From positions 1 to 19,953 of the forward strand of contig DFMR01000111.1 of NCBI GenBank assembly GCA_002376325.1: 19,953 nucleotides of DNA, given 5' to 3'. The stretch is from Proteobacteria bacterium UBA3588 (GTDB lineage: Bacteria > Pseudomonadota > Gammaproteobacteria > Thiohalomonadales > Thiohalomonadaceae). Made by a program: the position numbers and the translations under genes. Positions 1-7,206 of the stretch are shown in pieces. Below the pieces are notes generated by a model, which saw only the letters and a list, made by a program, of their open reading frames with translations, ran no database searches and was not told the DNA's origin. Position 1 is the first letter of the stretch. The number at the start of each line of letters is the position of its first letter.

Positions 1-86
<86 letters not shown>

Positions 87-93
87 GGCTCAG

Positions 94-163
94 TTACAAG
101 TTGCAAGTTACAAGGTTCAAGTCACAAGAGGTCTGCTTGTCACTCGACACTCGTCACTTGGCG
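94..163. repeat. Heptamer repeats with inverted half, carA-carB junction
   Basis: Five tandem 7-mers lie at 94-128: TTACAAG, TTGCAAG, TTACAAG, GTTCAAG and TCACAAG. After a 7-nt spacer (129-135), four 7-mers of inverse sense follow at 136-163: CTTGTCA, CTCGACA, CTCGTCA and CTTGGCG. The two halves can pair; for example ACAAG at 124-128 pairs with CTTGT at 136-140 around a 7-nt loop. The inverted half runs into the last codons of carA (stop 156-154), and the forward half reaches to within 7 nt of the carB start. The function is not known. Confidence 0.75.
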
Positions 164-1296
164 CTCTTCATTAATTCCACAAAGTGGTCGAACAGCGGTG
201 CCACGTCGTGCGGACCGGGGCTCGCTTCAGGGTGCCCTTGGAAGCTAAAAGCCGGTTTGTCGGTACGGTGGATGCCCTGTAGCGAACCGTCGAACAGCGA
301 GCGGTGGGTCGCCTTCAGGGTCGCCGGCAGCGTCGCCTCGTCCACAGCGAAGCCGTGGTTTTGGCTGGTGATCATCACTTGGCGGCTCTCCAGATCCTGC
401 ACCGGGTGGTTGGCACCATGGTGGCCGAACTTCATCTTCACGGTCCTGGCACCGCTGGCGAGGGCCAGCAATTGGTGTCCCAGGCAGATGCCGTAAGTGG
501 GCACCCCGCCATCGACGAGTTCCCGTATCGCCGCGATGGCGTAGTCGCACGGCTCCGGGTCGCCGGGGCCGTTGGAGAGGAACACGCCGTCCGGCTGCAG
601 CTTCATCACCTCGGCCGCCGGGGTCTTGGCGGGCACCACGGTAACGCGGCAGCCGCGGTCCACCAGCATGCGCAGGATATTGCGCTTGACGCCGTAGTCG
701 AAGGCCACCACGTGCAGCGGCAGCTTCTCCCCCAACGGCTCCGGATGGCTCGGCAGCCCCCCTTCGAGGGTCCACGACCCCTGGGCCCACAGGTACGGGG
801 CATGGGTGGTCACCTCCTTGGCCAGATCCATCCCCTTGAGACCGGGGAAACCGCGCGCAGCGGCCAGGGCCGCATCGGCATCGATGGCAGCCCCCGTGAC
901 GATACAGCCGTTCTGGGCACCCTTCTCGCGCAGGATGCGGGTCAGCTTGCGGGTGTCGATACCGGCGATGGCCACCACATTGTGCTTGCGCAGGTACTCA
1001 TCCAGCGGCATCCGGTTGCGCCAGTTGCTGGCCACGGGGGAGAGGTCGCGAATCACCAGGCCGGCGGCGTGAACCCGCGAAGCCTCCTCATCCTCGTCGT
1101 TGGTCCCGACGTTGCCGATATGCGGGTAGGTCAGGGTGACGATCTGGCGGGCATAGGAGGGGTCGCTGAGGATCTCCTGGTAACCGGTCAGCGCGGTGTT
1201 GAACACCACCTCACCGACGGTCTGTCCCTCGCTACCAATGGATTCACCCCAGAACAGGGAGCCGTCCTCAAGAGCCAGCAGGGCCGGTTGCCGCAA
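154..1296 (-). CDS. carA: Carbamoyl-phosphate synthase small (glutaminase) subunit
   Basis: Cytoplasmic class I glutamine amidotransferase subunit that hydrolyses glutamine and channels ammonia to CarB. With the start chosen here the product has 380 residues, close to the 382 of E. coli CarA. The nucleophile lies in GICLGHQ (Cys at about residue 271), and the His/Glu of the catalytic triad lie in GHPEAS (about 355 and 357). SNGPGDP, upstream of the nucleophile, is also a family motif. The start is a TTG at 1296-1294: a GGAGG Shine-Dalgarno (complement of 1302-1306) sits 5 nt upstream, and the resulting N-terminus MRQPALLALEDGS lines up with E. coli MIKSALLVLEDGT. A TTG four codons further upstream would lie on the Shine-Dalgarno and is rejected. 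It sits between dapB and carB, the usual order. Confidence 0.96.
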   Translation of the reverse strand: MRQPALLALEDGSLFWGESIGSEGQTVGEVVFNTALTGYQEILSDPSYARQIVTLTYPHIGNVGTNDEDEEASRVHAAGLVIRDLSPVASNWRNRMPLDEYLRKHNVVAIAGIDTRKLTRILREKGAQNGCIVTGAAIDADAALAAARGFPGLKGMDLAKEVTTHAPYLWAQGSWTLEGGLPSHPEPLGEKLPLHVVAFDYGVKRNILRMLVDRGCRVTVVPAKTPAAEVMKLQPDGVFLSNGPGDPEPCDYAIAAIRELVDGGVPTYGICLGHQLLALASGARTVKMKFGHHGANHPVQDLESRQVMITSQNHGFAVDEATLPATLKATHRSLFDGSLQGIHRTDKPAFSFQGHPEASPGPHDVAPLFDHFVELMKSAK

Positions 1297-1414
1297 GGTA
1301 ACCTCCAATTCATGTAGGCGTGTGCAAACCGGGAAAGCCCCCGTTAAGGAACCCTTCCCGCGCGAAATTCAGGTGGAATGGCCACGTGATGGCCGGACGT
1401 TCAGGTGGGAGCGC

Positions 1415-1444
1415 ATTTTACCGGACAGCGCGGTGATCTGTCCA
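1415..1444 (-). promoter_or_regulatory. Putative sigma-70 promoter of carA with internal inverted repeat
   Basis: Read on the minus strand, TGGACA (complement of 1439-1444) and TAAAAT (complement of 1415-1420) match the -35 and -10 consensus and are 18 bp apart. This would give a leader of about 110 nt before the carA TTG. An inverted repeat, GGACAG at 1423-1428 and CTGTCC at 1438-1443, fills the spacer and overlaps the -35 box, so it could be an operator. Which regulator would bind, if any, cannot be told from the sequence. Confidence 0.45.
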
Positions 1445-1446
1445 CG

Positions 1447-1510
1447 CCGCAACCGCAAAACGGTAACGTTTTTCTGGTTGCGGGCGGCGGGCCTCCGGTC
1501 CCGCCGCCCG
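1447..1510 (-). terminator. Two overlapping strong hairpins after dapB
   Basis: A perfect 11-bp stem (1481-1491 with 1500-1510, all G/C, 8-nt loop) starts 11 nt beyond the dapB stop in the direction of transcription. A second stem pairs 1447-1454 with 1476-1483 and contains an inner AAAACG/CGTTTT pairing. The two share 1481-1483, so they exclude each other. No U-tract follows on the minus strand, so a classic intrinsic terminator is not shown; an attenuating or 3'-end-protecting structure is equally possible. Confidence 0.35.
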
Positions 1511-1521
1511 CCCGCGACAGG

Positions 1522-2328
1522 TCAGTCCTTCAACCCCAGCACGTCCTGCATGTCGAACAGCCCCTCGCGCCGTGCCCCGAGCCACTGGGCGGCCCGCACC
1601 GCCCCGTTGGCGAAGGTCATGCGGCTGGAGGCCTTATGGGTGATCTCCACCCGTTCGCCGACGGCGGCAAACATCACGGTGTGTTCGCCGACGATATCGC
1701 CGGCACGGATGGTTTCGAAGCCGATGGTCTTGCGAGCACGTTCGCCGGTATTGCCTTCGCGGCCGTAGACGGCGCACTCCTTGAGGTCGCGTCCCAGCGC
1801 CGCCGCCACCACCTCACCCATGCGCAGAGCGGTGCCGGAGGGGGCGTCCACCTTGTGGCGGTGGTGGGCCTCGACGATCTCGATGTCCACCTCGTCGCCC
1901 AGCACCCGGGCGGCCAGGTCCAGCAGTTTGAGGCAAAGATTGACGCCTACACTCATGTTGGGGGCGAAAACGATGGCGATCTCCCGCGCCGCGGCGGCGA
2001 TCTGCCCGCGCTGAGCCTCGTCGAAGCCGGTAGTACCGATGATCATGGCTTTGCCCGCCTGGCGGCACGCCGCCAGATTGGTCAGGGTCACCTCGGGCCG
2101 GGTGAAGTCAATGAGCACGTCGAAGTCGCCGCTCACCGCCGTCAGGCTGTCAGCCACCGCGACCCCCAGAGGCCCGACCCCGGCCAATTCGCCGGCATCG
2201 ACGCCGATCACCGAACTGCCCGGACGCACCAGCGCCGCACCCAGCTCAACCCCTTCGGCCTGTCGGCAGGCCTCGATAATGGCTCGCCCCATGCGTCCGG
2301 CGGCCCCCGTCACTGCAACTCTCACCAT
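1522..2328 (-). CDS. dapB: 4-hydroxy-tetrahydrodipicolinate reductase
   Basis: NAD(P)H-dependent reductase of the diaminopimelate/lysine pathway, supplying peptidoglycan and lysine synthesis. The 268-residue product matches the family length (E. coli 273). Visible motifs are the Rossmann nucleotide-binding loop VTGAAGRMG near residues 6-14, GTTGF near 98-102, and the signature HHRHKVDAPSGTA near 155-167 with the proton-donating His and substrate-binding Lys. The ATG at 2328 is chosen because MVRVAVTGAAGRMG aligns with known N-termini and an AAGGA lies upstream. An in-frame ATG at 2340 has no room for a Shine-Dalgarno. The frame stays open upstream to 2490, but that part has no family similarity. 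carA follows downstream, after hairpins and its own possible promoter. Confidence 0.96.
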   Translation of the reverse strand: MVRVAVTGAAGRMGRAIIEACRQAEGVELGAALVRPGSSVIGVDAGELAGVGPLGVAVADSLTAVSGDFDVLIDFTRPEVTLTNLAACRQAGKAMIIGTTGFDEAQRGQIAAAAREIAIVFAPNMSVGVNLCLKLLDLAARVLGDEVDIEIVEAHHRHKVDAPSGTALRMGEVVAAALGRDLKECAVYGREGNTGERARKTIGFETIRAGDIVGEHTVMFAAVGERVEITHKASSRMTFANGAVRAAQWLGARREGLFDMQDVLGLKD

Positions 2329-2366
2329 CGTAGAAATCATCCTTACCCAAAGCTCAACCATGGAAA

Positions 2367-2447
2367 ACACGGAGGACACGGAGAGAGGGGGAATCAATCC
2401 TCCGTGTACTCCGCACCCATGCGGGGCATAAATGCCCTCCGTGGTTC
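2367..2447. repeat. Degenerate CACGGAGG/CCTCCGTG intergenic repeats upstream of dapB
   Basis: CACGGAGG at 2368-2375 (and a shorter CACGGAG at 2377-2383) is matched by two inverse copies, CCTCCGTG at 2399-2406 and 2436-2443, so two mutually exclusive hairpins are possible. Between the inverse copies a palindrome GGGCATAAATGCCC spans 2424-2437. The block lies between the DsrE-like gene and the dapB start. It is intergenic, short and degenerate; I see no transposase or coding potential linked to it. Confidence 0.6.
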
Positions 2448-2496
2448 GTCTTGTGGGTGCGATTGTCGGTATTTGGGTGCCGGACGGCAAGGGGAA

Positions 2497-3009
2497 CTAC
2501 CAACTGATGTAGGCGTAGTGCTTCTCCTGCAGCTCCATCAGGTCGGCCGCACCGACGTCGACGATCTTGGCGAACGGCAACATATCCTTGTCGGTCCAGC
2601 CCAAGCTATTCATGGTGTTGCGGCAGGCATGGAATTCCACACCGTACTGCGCCAGCGATGAGATCCGCTCGCTGATCTCCTGCTTCACCTCGCGCAGAGG
2701 CTTCTTGGCGAGTATGTGGATGCCCTCGGCAAAGGCGACCACGACGATATTTATATTGTCGCCATATTTGCGCAACATCTCGCCCACCGAAAAGATCACG
2801 TGATCCTGGTAGCCGAGGTCGGCCTTATTGAATTGAAAGGCGATCTTATGCGCCGCCCCCTCGCCGGGAAAATGCAAATCGTCTCCCGCCGCGCTGGCTT
2901 GCCGGACCACCGCCGCTACCGCGAGCCCGCTGCCGGCAACCAGCGTACCCAACAGCCGGCGCCGGCTGCCGTCAAAACCCTTGGCCCACCGGGATAATGC
3001 ATCCTTCAT
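2497..3009 (-). CDS. DsrE/DsrF-like protein with Tat-type signal peptide
   Basis: The 170-residue product has an N-terminal export signal: twin arginines in SRRRLLG (residues 15-21), a hydrophobic stretch to about residue 36 and a plausible cleavage site after QASA (residue 40). The mature part (KIAFQFNKAD..., FSVGEMLRKYGDNINIVVVAFAEGI..., GVEFHACRNTM) matches the DsrE/DsrF-like fold of small sulfur-relay proteins. One cysteine (about Cys129 in HACRNT) is at the position where such proteins often carry their sulfane sulfur. The start at 3009 is supported by GGGGAGGAAT directly upstream; a longer open frame to 3105 lacks these features. Periplasmic location is inferred from the signal; the specific substrate is unknown. 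It is probably transcribed independently of the T6SS genes. Confidence 0.8.
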   Translation of the reverse strand: MKDALSRWAKGFDGSRRRLLGTLVAGSGLAVAAVVRQASAAGDDLHFPGEGAAHKIAFQFNKADLGYQDHVIFSVGEMLRKYGDNINIVVVAFAEGIHILAKKPLREVKQEISERISSLAQYGVEFHACRNTMNSLGWTDKDMLPFAKIVDVGAADLMELQEKHYAYISW

Positions 3010-3127
3010 GATTCCTCCCCACACCTTATCAGTTCTACGATCCAGCAACGATGCCACGCCACGCGCGACCTGTGTGGAATAAGATGCAGCGCGACGGTCC
3101 CACATTCCATTTATCGGAATTTTATCG

Positions 3128-3166
3128 CTTTGAAGAAGAGAGAGTAACGAAAAAACATATCGTTAC
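3128..3166 (-). terminator. Possible terminator hairpin after the T6SS gene block
   Basis: On the minus strand GTAACGA (complement of 3160-3166) and TCGTTAC (complement of 3144-3150) form a 7-bp stem with a T-rich 9-nt loop, followed by a pyrimidine-rich tail (TCTCTCTTCTTC, 3143-3132). It lies about 72 nt beyond the last T6SS-associated stop codon. The stem is not GC-rich, so termination is only a suggestion. The rest of 3010-3237 shows no gene. Confidence 0.3.
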
Positions 3167-3237
3167 GGCATTCAATACAGGCGCGACGCAGGCAAAATCG
3201 AGCATATTCATAGGCCAACACGCTATTGCCTTATGTG

Positions 3238-4377
3238 TCATGCGTCGGTCATGCACAAGGCGCCGCGCACGTTGCCCGCCGCGGTTTCGCAGATTAACCA
3301 GTGATGAAACGGCGTACCCAATCCAAAGCGCGACCAGCTATCGTTGAAACGACGCCATTCCGCGGACACCGCGAGTTGCACAAACAGGGCCGCGCCCCCT
3401 ACATCGCCGAGCGCATCACCAATACGCGTCAACGGCGGGACGGCGTTCACGGCTTCCGGGGCGGCAATCACCCCTTGGGCGACCGCCCGCCTGTAACGTT
3501 CGGGGATCGTCACCCGCCATAGCGCGCGGGTCGTCTGCCACCACTCCAATTCGCCGTCGGCGTCGTCCCGCAGGTCGGCAAACACATGATCGCACTGCCT
3601 GACGTCCAATCCCGAACCCGATGATGCCGCGCCGATGGCCTCGCCCAACCCGCGCATTGCCGCTTCGTCGGCCCGGCCGTGGTTCGGCTCGCCGGCCGTC
3701 GCCATCGAGGTCAGGGTGATCACCGGCGCTTTGGTTCCGGTTACGACGCGACGAAACAAGGCGAAAGCGCAGGCTTCGCCCGGCACCACGCCGCCTTTCC
3801 CCCGCAATCGCAGCTTGCCATCGCGCAGAAGCTCCAGCAGGGTCACGGGGTCGATCAGCGAGTCCACCGCGCCGATCAGGATCCAATCCAGCGTGCCGGA
3901 TGAGATCCCCGCCAATTCACCGGCGACAACCGCCGTCACGCCCTCCTCGGCCGCCCGGACCGTCACCTCCGCATGGGCCCGTCCCGGCAGCGCCTCGGTG
4001 AATGCCCGCCGTATCGCCTCAACATCCAATTGCCTGCCGCGCGCCGAGCCTGCGGAAGGCAGCAGCAGGAAAACCCGGCCCCTTCCGGCGAACGAACCCT
4101 CCGCATCGCTATCGGCGCCGATGTCGCGGCACGCGGCATCGATTAACGTGAGGAAACGCTGCTGCAATGCCACGTTATCGGGCATATCCTCCCATGGCGC
4201 ATACATCGCCGGCACCATTGCAGCGCCGTCCGCCCCGTCCGGGCAGGCGATCGTCGGATGGGGACGTATCGCCGATATCCGATCGGCCACCGCACCCAAC
4301 GCCGCCACGGCACCGACTCCCGCAGCGGTCACGCACCAGGCGCCCGCCAGTTCGACCACGTCCGTTACCGTATTCAT
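3238..4377 (-). CDS. Degenerate beta-ketoacyl-synthase-like (thiolase-fold) T6SS accessory protein
   Basis: The product has 379 residues. GAVDSLIDPVTL (about 169-180) and GVVPGEACAFALF (about 196-208) match the 'G-VDS--DP-TL' and 'G--PGE-A---L' segments of ketoacyl synthases, and TRIGDALGDVGGAAL (about 317-331) resembles the region near their second active-site His. No DTACSSS-like nucleophile motif is visible and the GHxxGAAG His is absent (GDALGDVGG), so catalysis is doubtful. The ATG at 4377-4375 overlaps the stop of the DUF2169 gene as ATGA, indicating translational coupling. Genes of this type occur beside DUF2169 adaptors in VgrG-effector clusters as I recall; the role is unknown. The start is fixed by the overlap; the frame is open further upstream to 4467. 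Confidence 0.6.
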   Translation of the reverse strand: MNTVTDVVELAGAWCVTAAGVGAVAALGAVADRISAIRPHPTIACPDGADGAAMVPAMYAPWEDMPDNVALQQRFLTLIDAACRDIGADSDAEGSFAGRGRVFLLLPSAGSARGRQLDVEAIRRAFTEALPGRAHAEVTVRAAEEGVTAVVAGELAGISSGTLDWILIGAVDSLIDPVTLLELLRDGKLRLRGKGGVVPGEACAFALFRRVVTGTKAPVITLTSMATAGEPNHGRADEAAMRGLGEAIGAASSGSGLDVRQCDHVFADLRDDADGELEWWQTTRALWRVTIPERYRRAVAQGVIAAPEAVNAVPPLTRIGDALGDVGGAALFVQLAVSAEWRRFNDSWSRFGLGTPFHHWLICETAAGNVRGALCMTDA

Positions 4378-5408
4378 GCGCTCTCCTCGCGCTCGGCGGC
4401 GGCATCGTGCAACAAAACCCAACCGGTTTTCGCTTCCGAACGACGCCACGGGATCGCCCCGCGCCACACCAGCGAGACCGTAGAGAGTTCCGTATCGACG
4501 ATAACGGTGTCGCAGACCAGCGCCACCGGCTGTAGCGCGCCCTCCAGCGAAAGGTGAGCTTCGAGCTGTAAACGCGGCAGTTGAAAACTAACCGCGGTAT
4601 CGTTCAGGTTTGGGAAGAAACCGCGCAGCGTGACGGCCTCGCCACCCGCAAACGGCGCGGGGAAGCGCTGATCCGGCGGGGCGTAATTGAACATCGTCGG
4701 CGACGGCTGCTGTGCATACGGACAGAGTCCCGCCGCCAGCGCCTCCTCGTCGACATTTTCGGTCTCGCCGCGCCGCGGCTGCCAACCCGCAGGGATGGGA
4801 CCATAGCCGGCCGGCGCGGGGTGCTCGGACGGCTTGCTGACGAACGCCGGCCCTTTTTCGATGCGCGCCATCTCCTGGCCGTTGGCGACACGGCCGTATT
4901 TCGCGAAGCCGAGTCCCACCGGGTTGCGCGCTTCCAACGCCTGGCGCACCCGGTCCACGCCGCCGTAGGCAAACTCGTAGCGGATCGGCGTAGGCGCCAT
5001 GGGTTCCGGATCGCCCGGCAGCATCATGACAAGCTTTCGCTGCCAGCGGCGGCGTCCGGTGATCCTCAACGACTTCGACCAGCGCCGCCCGTCGGCAAAC
5101 ACCAGCGCCGCTTCGGTCTTCGCCACCAGTGCCGTCCTGTGCGGCGGATAGGCGGTACCGGACAACAGCAGTTCGCCTCCGGCCTTGAACGGAACGATAT
5201 CGCTCGCGGCCTCCAGAGCGCTGGTCAATGGGGCGTCGTAGTGCCGGTCGGAGGTTTCGATCTCGACGCCTTGCTCCGCGCTCACTGTGCCGCGGGCGTC
5301 AAATCGGAAGCCCGCCTTGACCACCAGCGTCATTTGATGCTGCCGGTCACGCCCCCAGCCGGTATACAGACCCGCGCTCCAAGGTGATTCGTTTAGCAGT
5401 TCAAGCAC
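4374..5408 (-). CDS. DUF2169 family T6SS effector adaptor
   Basis: The product has 344 residues with the DUF2169 pattern throughout: SDIVPFKAGGELLLSGTAY (about 69-87), YEFAYGG (144-150), NPVGLGF (162-168), GYGPIPAGWQPR (201-212), NYAPPDQRFPAPF (241-253) and DTVIVDTELSTVSLVWRG (300-317). DUF2169 proteins act in the cytoplasm as adaptors or chaperones that load particular effectors onto their VgrG; the Agrobacterium Tde2 adaptor is the known example. The start is GTG at 5408-5406, supported by AAGGAG 7 nt upstream. It overlaps the ketoacyl-synthase-like gene by 4 nt and follows the HEAT-like gene by 55 nt. The adaptor most likely serves the large effector encoded upstream, but this is inferred from proximity. 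Confidence 0.85.
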   Translation of the reverse strand: MLELLNESPWSAGLYTGWGRDRQHQMTLVVKAGFRFDARGTVSAEQGVEIETSDRHYDAPLTSALEAASDIVPFKAGGELLLSGTAYPPHRTALVAKTEAALVFADGRRWSKSLRITGRRRWQRKLVMMLPGDPEPMAPTPIRYEFAYGGVDRVRQALEARNPVGLGFAKYGRVANGQEMARIEKGPAFVSKPSEHPAPAGYGPIPAGWQPRRGETENVDEEALAAGLCPYAQQPSPTMFNYAPPDQRFPAPFAGGEAVTLRGFFPNLNDTAVSFQLPRLQLEAHLSLEGALQPVALVCDTVIVDTELSTVSLVWRGAIPWRRSEAKTGWVLLHDAAAEREESA

Positions 5409-5463
5409 GCAATAACTCCTTATGCTCTGAAACGCCCGGTCGGGCGCATCGTCCCTCTTTTCC

Positions 5464-6711
5464 CTATTGCCGGGAGGCGAAATGCCCCCGCTCCCAAATA
5501 TCGCGCTCGGATAACGCCTCGGGAACCTCCGGCTCCGGCGGCGCCATTGTCTTCAGCGCGGAGCGGCGGCGCATCATCCAGTCTTCATGGTGTATACACA
5601 GGCCGCTCAGCCCGAACAGCGCAGAAAGATCCAGCAGATCCTCAGACCGCCTGCCGGCCCATGCGCCGCAGGCGCGCGCTACGCTCGGCGCCGACATGGC
5701 TTCGCCAAAAAGCAATCGCGCGTCGGGTTGGAAATAGTCACGTCGGTCCTGCCACCAGCCCGCCGCCCATTCGGCATCGGGCCGCGCCCCGCCGCCCTGC
5801 GCACCGCCGACCTCCGCCACTTCGAGGCGGGGACGCGTCGGCAACGACTGACCGGTCATCCAAAACCATGCCTGTGCCGCGGCATCGGCCGACTCCGGGC
5901 GTTCAAGGACCTGCAGGATATCCGGCACAACCTCCGGAAACCCGGACAGTGCCAGCAGCAACGTGCCGTCCTGCGGATGCAGACGCGCGTGCTCGCGCAA
6001 TACGGGCAAGTGCCTGCGTCCGCCCGTCAGCGCCATGAGGCGCAACACCGAACGCATGGCGGCGTCCGTGCCCATGGCGTCCACCACCCGGTTCAGGGCC
6101 TCCGCGGCGGCGTCATCCCCCCTGCGCAGGCCGCCCCAAAGCGCGGCGACGACCGTTGCCGCCGGCAGTGAGCGCTCCTTGTAATAGGGTCGGAAGACGT
6201 CAATTCCCGTACCCGGCCTGGCCGCCGCATAGCGTAATGCAGCCGTCTGCAGTGCGGCGTCATCGCGCTGCAGACAGGAGCGGTTCACAACCCCGTCCGG
6301 AACATCGATACCATGACGACGCCAGAGTTCGAACAGCGTCGCACGCATGCCGTGATGCTGCTGGAACAGTTCGACCAGCACCTCATCTTGCCGTGGCGGC
6401 AACAAGGCCACGGCCTCAAATGCCCCGGATGCGCCCTCTTCCCCGGCAGCGACGATCGCCAACGCCTCGGAATATGCCGCCGCGCCGTTTCGCAGTATGG
6501 CGCCGCTGACACGGCTGAATGCGTCGAATGCCGTCGACGGTGCCATATCGCGTCCGTCCGTCTGCGCAAGGACATAAAGATGAACGCAAAGCCGCTGCTC
6601 GGTCCGCTCAAGGAGGTCGGCATCGGACAGATCCTCCGACACCATCTGGACACGTCGCCGAAACAGATGTTCCAGCGCCGTTAGGTGAATAGTTTCGTTT
6701 TGAAGCAACAT
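5464..6711 (-). CDS. T6SS-associated HEAT-repeat-like protein (TIGR02270-like)
   Basis: The product has 415 residues, is mostly predicted helical, rich in Ala and Leu, and has no signal peptide or membrane segment. The N-terminal DLSDADLLERTEQRLCVHLYVL resembles the 'DL-DLDERLEAHLDGL' start of TIGR02270 proteins. Repeating helical pairs through the middle (for example AVALLPPRQDEVLVELFQQH, DAAMRSVLRLMALTGGRRHL, LLALSGFPEVVPDILQVL) look HEAT-like. Such genes are found in T6SS/VgrG clusters next to DUF2169 genes, which matches this context; the molecular role is unknown. I chose the ATG at 6711, with AGGAGA and GGGAGG upstream. An in-frame ATG at 6732 adds seven residues and cannot be excluded. 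A 176-nt non-coding gap precedes it, so it may have its own promoter. Confidence 0.6.
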   Translation of the reverse strand: MLLQNETIHLTALEHLFRRRVQMVSEDLSDADLLERTEQRLCVHLYVLAQTDGRDMAPSTAFDAFSRVSGAILRNGAAAYSEALAIVAAGEEGASGAFEAVALLPPRQDEVLVELFQQHHGMRATLFELWRRHGIDVPDGVVNRSCLQRDDAALQTAALRYAAARPGTGIDVFRPYYKERSLPAATVVAALWGGLRRGDDAAAEALNRVVDAMGTDAAMRSVLRLMALTGGRRHLPVLREHARLHPQDGTLLLALSGFPEVVPDILQVLERPESADAAAQAWFWMTGQSLPTRPRLEVAEVGGAQGGGARPDAEWAAGWWQDRRDYFQPDARLLFGEAMSAPSVARACGAWAGRRSEDLLDLSALFGLSGLCIHHEDWMMRRRSALKTMAPPEPEVPEALSERDIWERGHFASRQ

Positions 6712-6738
6712 GACCTCCCTGTCTCCTCTCATCCCGGT

Positions 6739-6750
6739 GATACGCGTATC
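6739..6750. promoter_or_regulatory. Perfect 12-bp palindrome upstream of the HEAT-like gene
   Basis: GATACGCGTATC is perfectly self-complementary and lies 28 nt upstream of the 6711 start. It could be an operator half of a leader region (6712-6887) that otherwise shows no gene. I find no convincing -35/-10 pair here, so function is speculative. Confidence 0.25.
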
Positions 6751-6887
6751 CGATAAGCGCGTACCTATGCCGCATCAACATCCCTTGGCTGATGTCGCCA
6801 TATTCTAAAAACAGTTACGGCAAAATACGAGCGATTATTGGCGCGTCCGCAGCAATCGTCCCAGACCTATCCCAGGGTAGCGTCACG

Positions 6888-7199
6888 TCAGCAGAAGGAA
6901 ATGCATTCAGCTACGAGACGTTGCCGAACAAGTGGCCTTAAATGCGCCCTTTGCGCGATATGTCGTCGTTTCCAGGCACCGAATCGCCCCCCCTTCACAT
7001 CGCGGGATCGCGCGTCGAGTGACAGCACCGGGAAACGGCCATTGGCCGCAAAGGAATCATATCGGGTCCATCTGTTCCGCGGCGATTCCGGCGCCAGATC
7101 CATCCACGCCACGGCCGCCAAAGCGGTCACTGTAAGCAACAGCATGAGGGAGAAAGGCAGATAGGTGAACAACGTGTCGGCGTAACCCAGTGGTTCCAT
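6888..7199 (-). CDS. A4: truncated orphan copy of the effector C-terminal module
   Basis: The product has 103 residues. The first 35 or so (MEPLGYADTLFTYLPFSLML... with one membrane segment) clearly match the leaders of A3 (MEPLGNADTLFIWTSSVILM) and A2, also at DNA level. NRWTRYDSFAANG then weakly matches LDKWGKHGPFAKDG, after which similarity ends and the tail is basic and unrelated. It is therefore either a decayed fourth A module or a new small membrane protein made from an A leader. Translation looks real: the B3 stop and a GAGG Shine-Dalgarno sit 5 nt before the ATG (TGAGGATGCGATG). A G7 run (complement of 6987-6993) makes the C-terminal frame sensitive to a single-base error. Confidence 0.45.
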   Translation of the reverse strand: MEPLGYADTLFTYLPFSLMLLLTVTALAAVAWMDLAPESPRNRWTRYDSFAANGRFPVLSLDARSRDVKGGRFGAWKRRHIAQRAHLRPLVRQRLVAECISFC

Positions 7200-7206
7200 C
7201 GCATCC

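Noticed and set aside
2329..2490. N-terminal extension of dapB in the open frame
   Set aside because: The extension has no family similarity, covers the intergenic repeats, and the internal ATG aligns with known DapB starts.
4378..4467. Longer start for the ketoacyl-synthase-like gene
   Set aside because: It would overlap the DUF2169 gene extensively; the ATGA overlap gives a simple coupled start at 4377.
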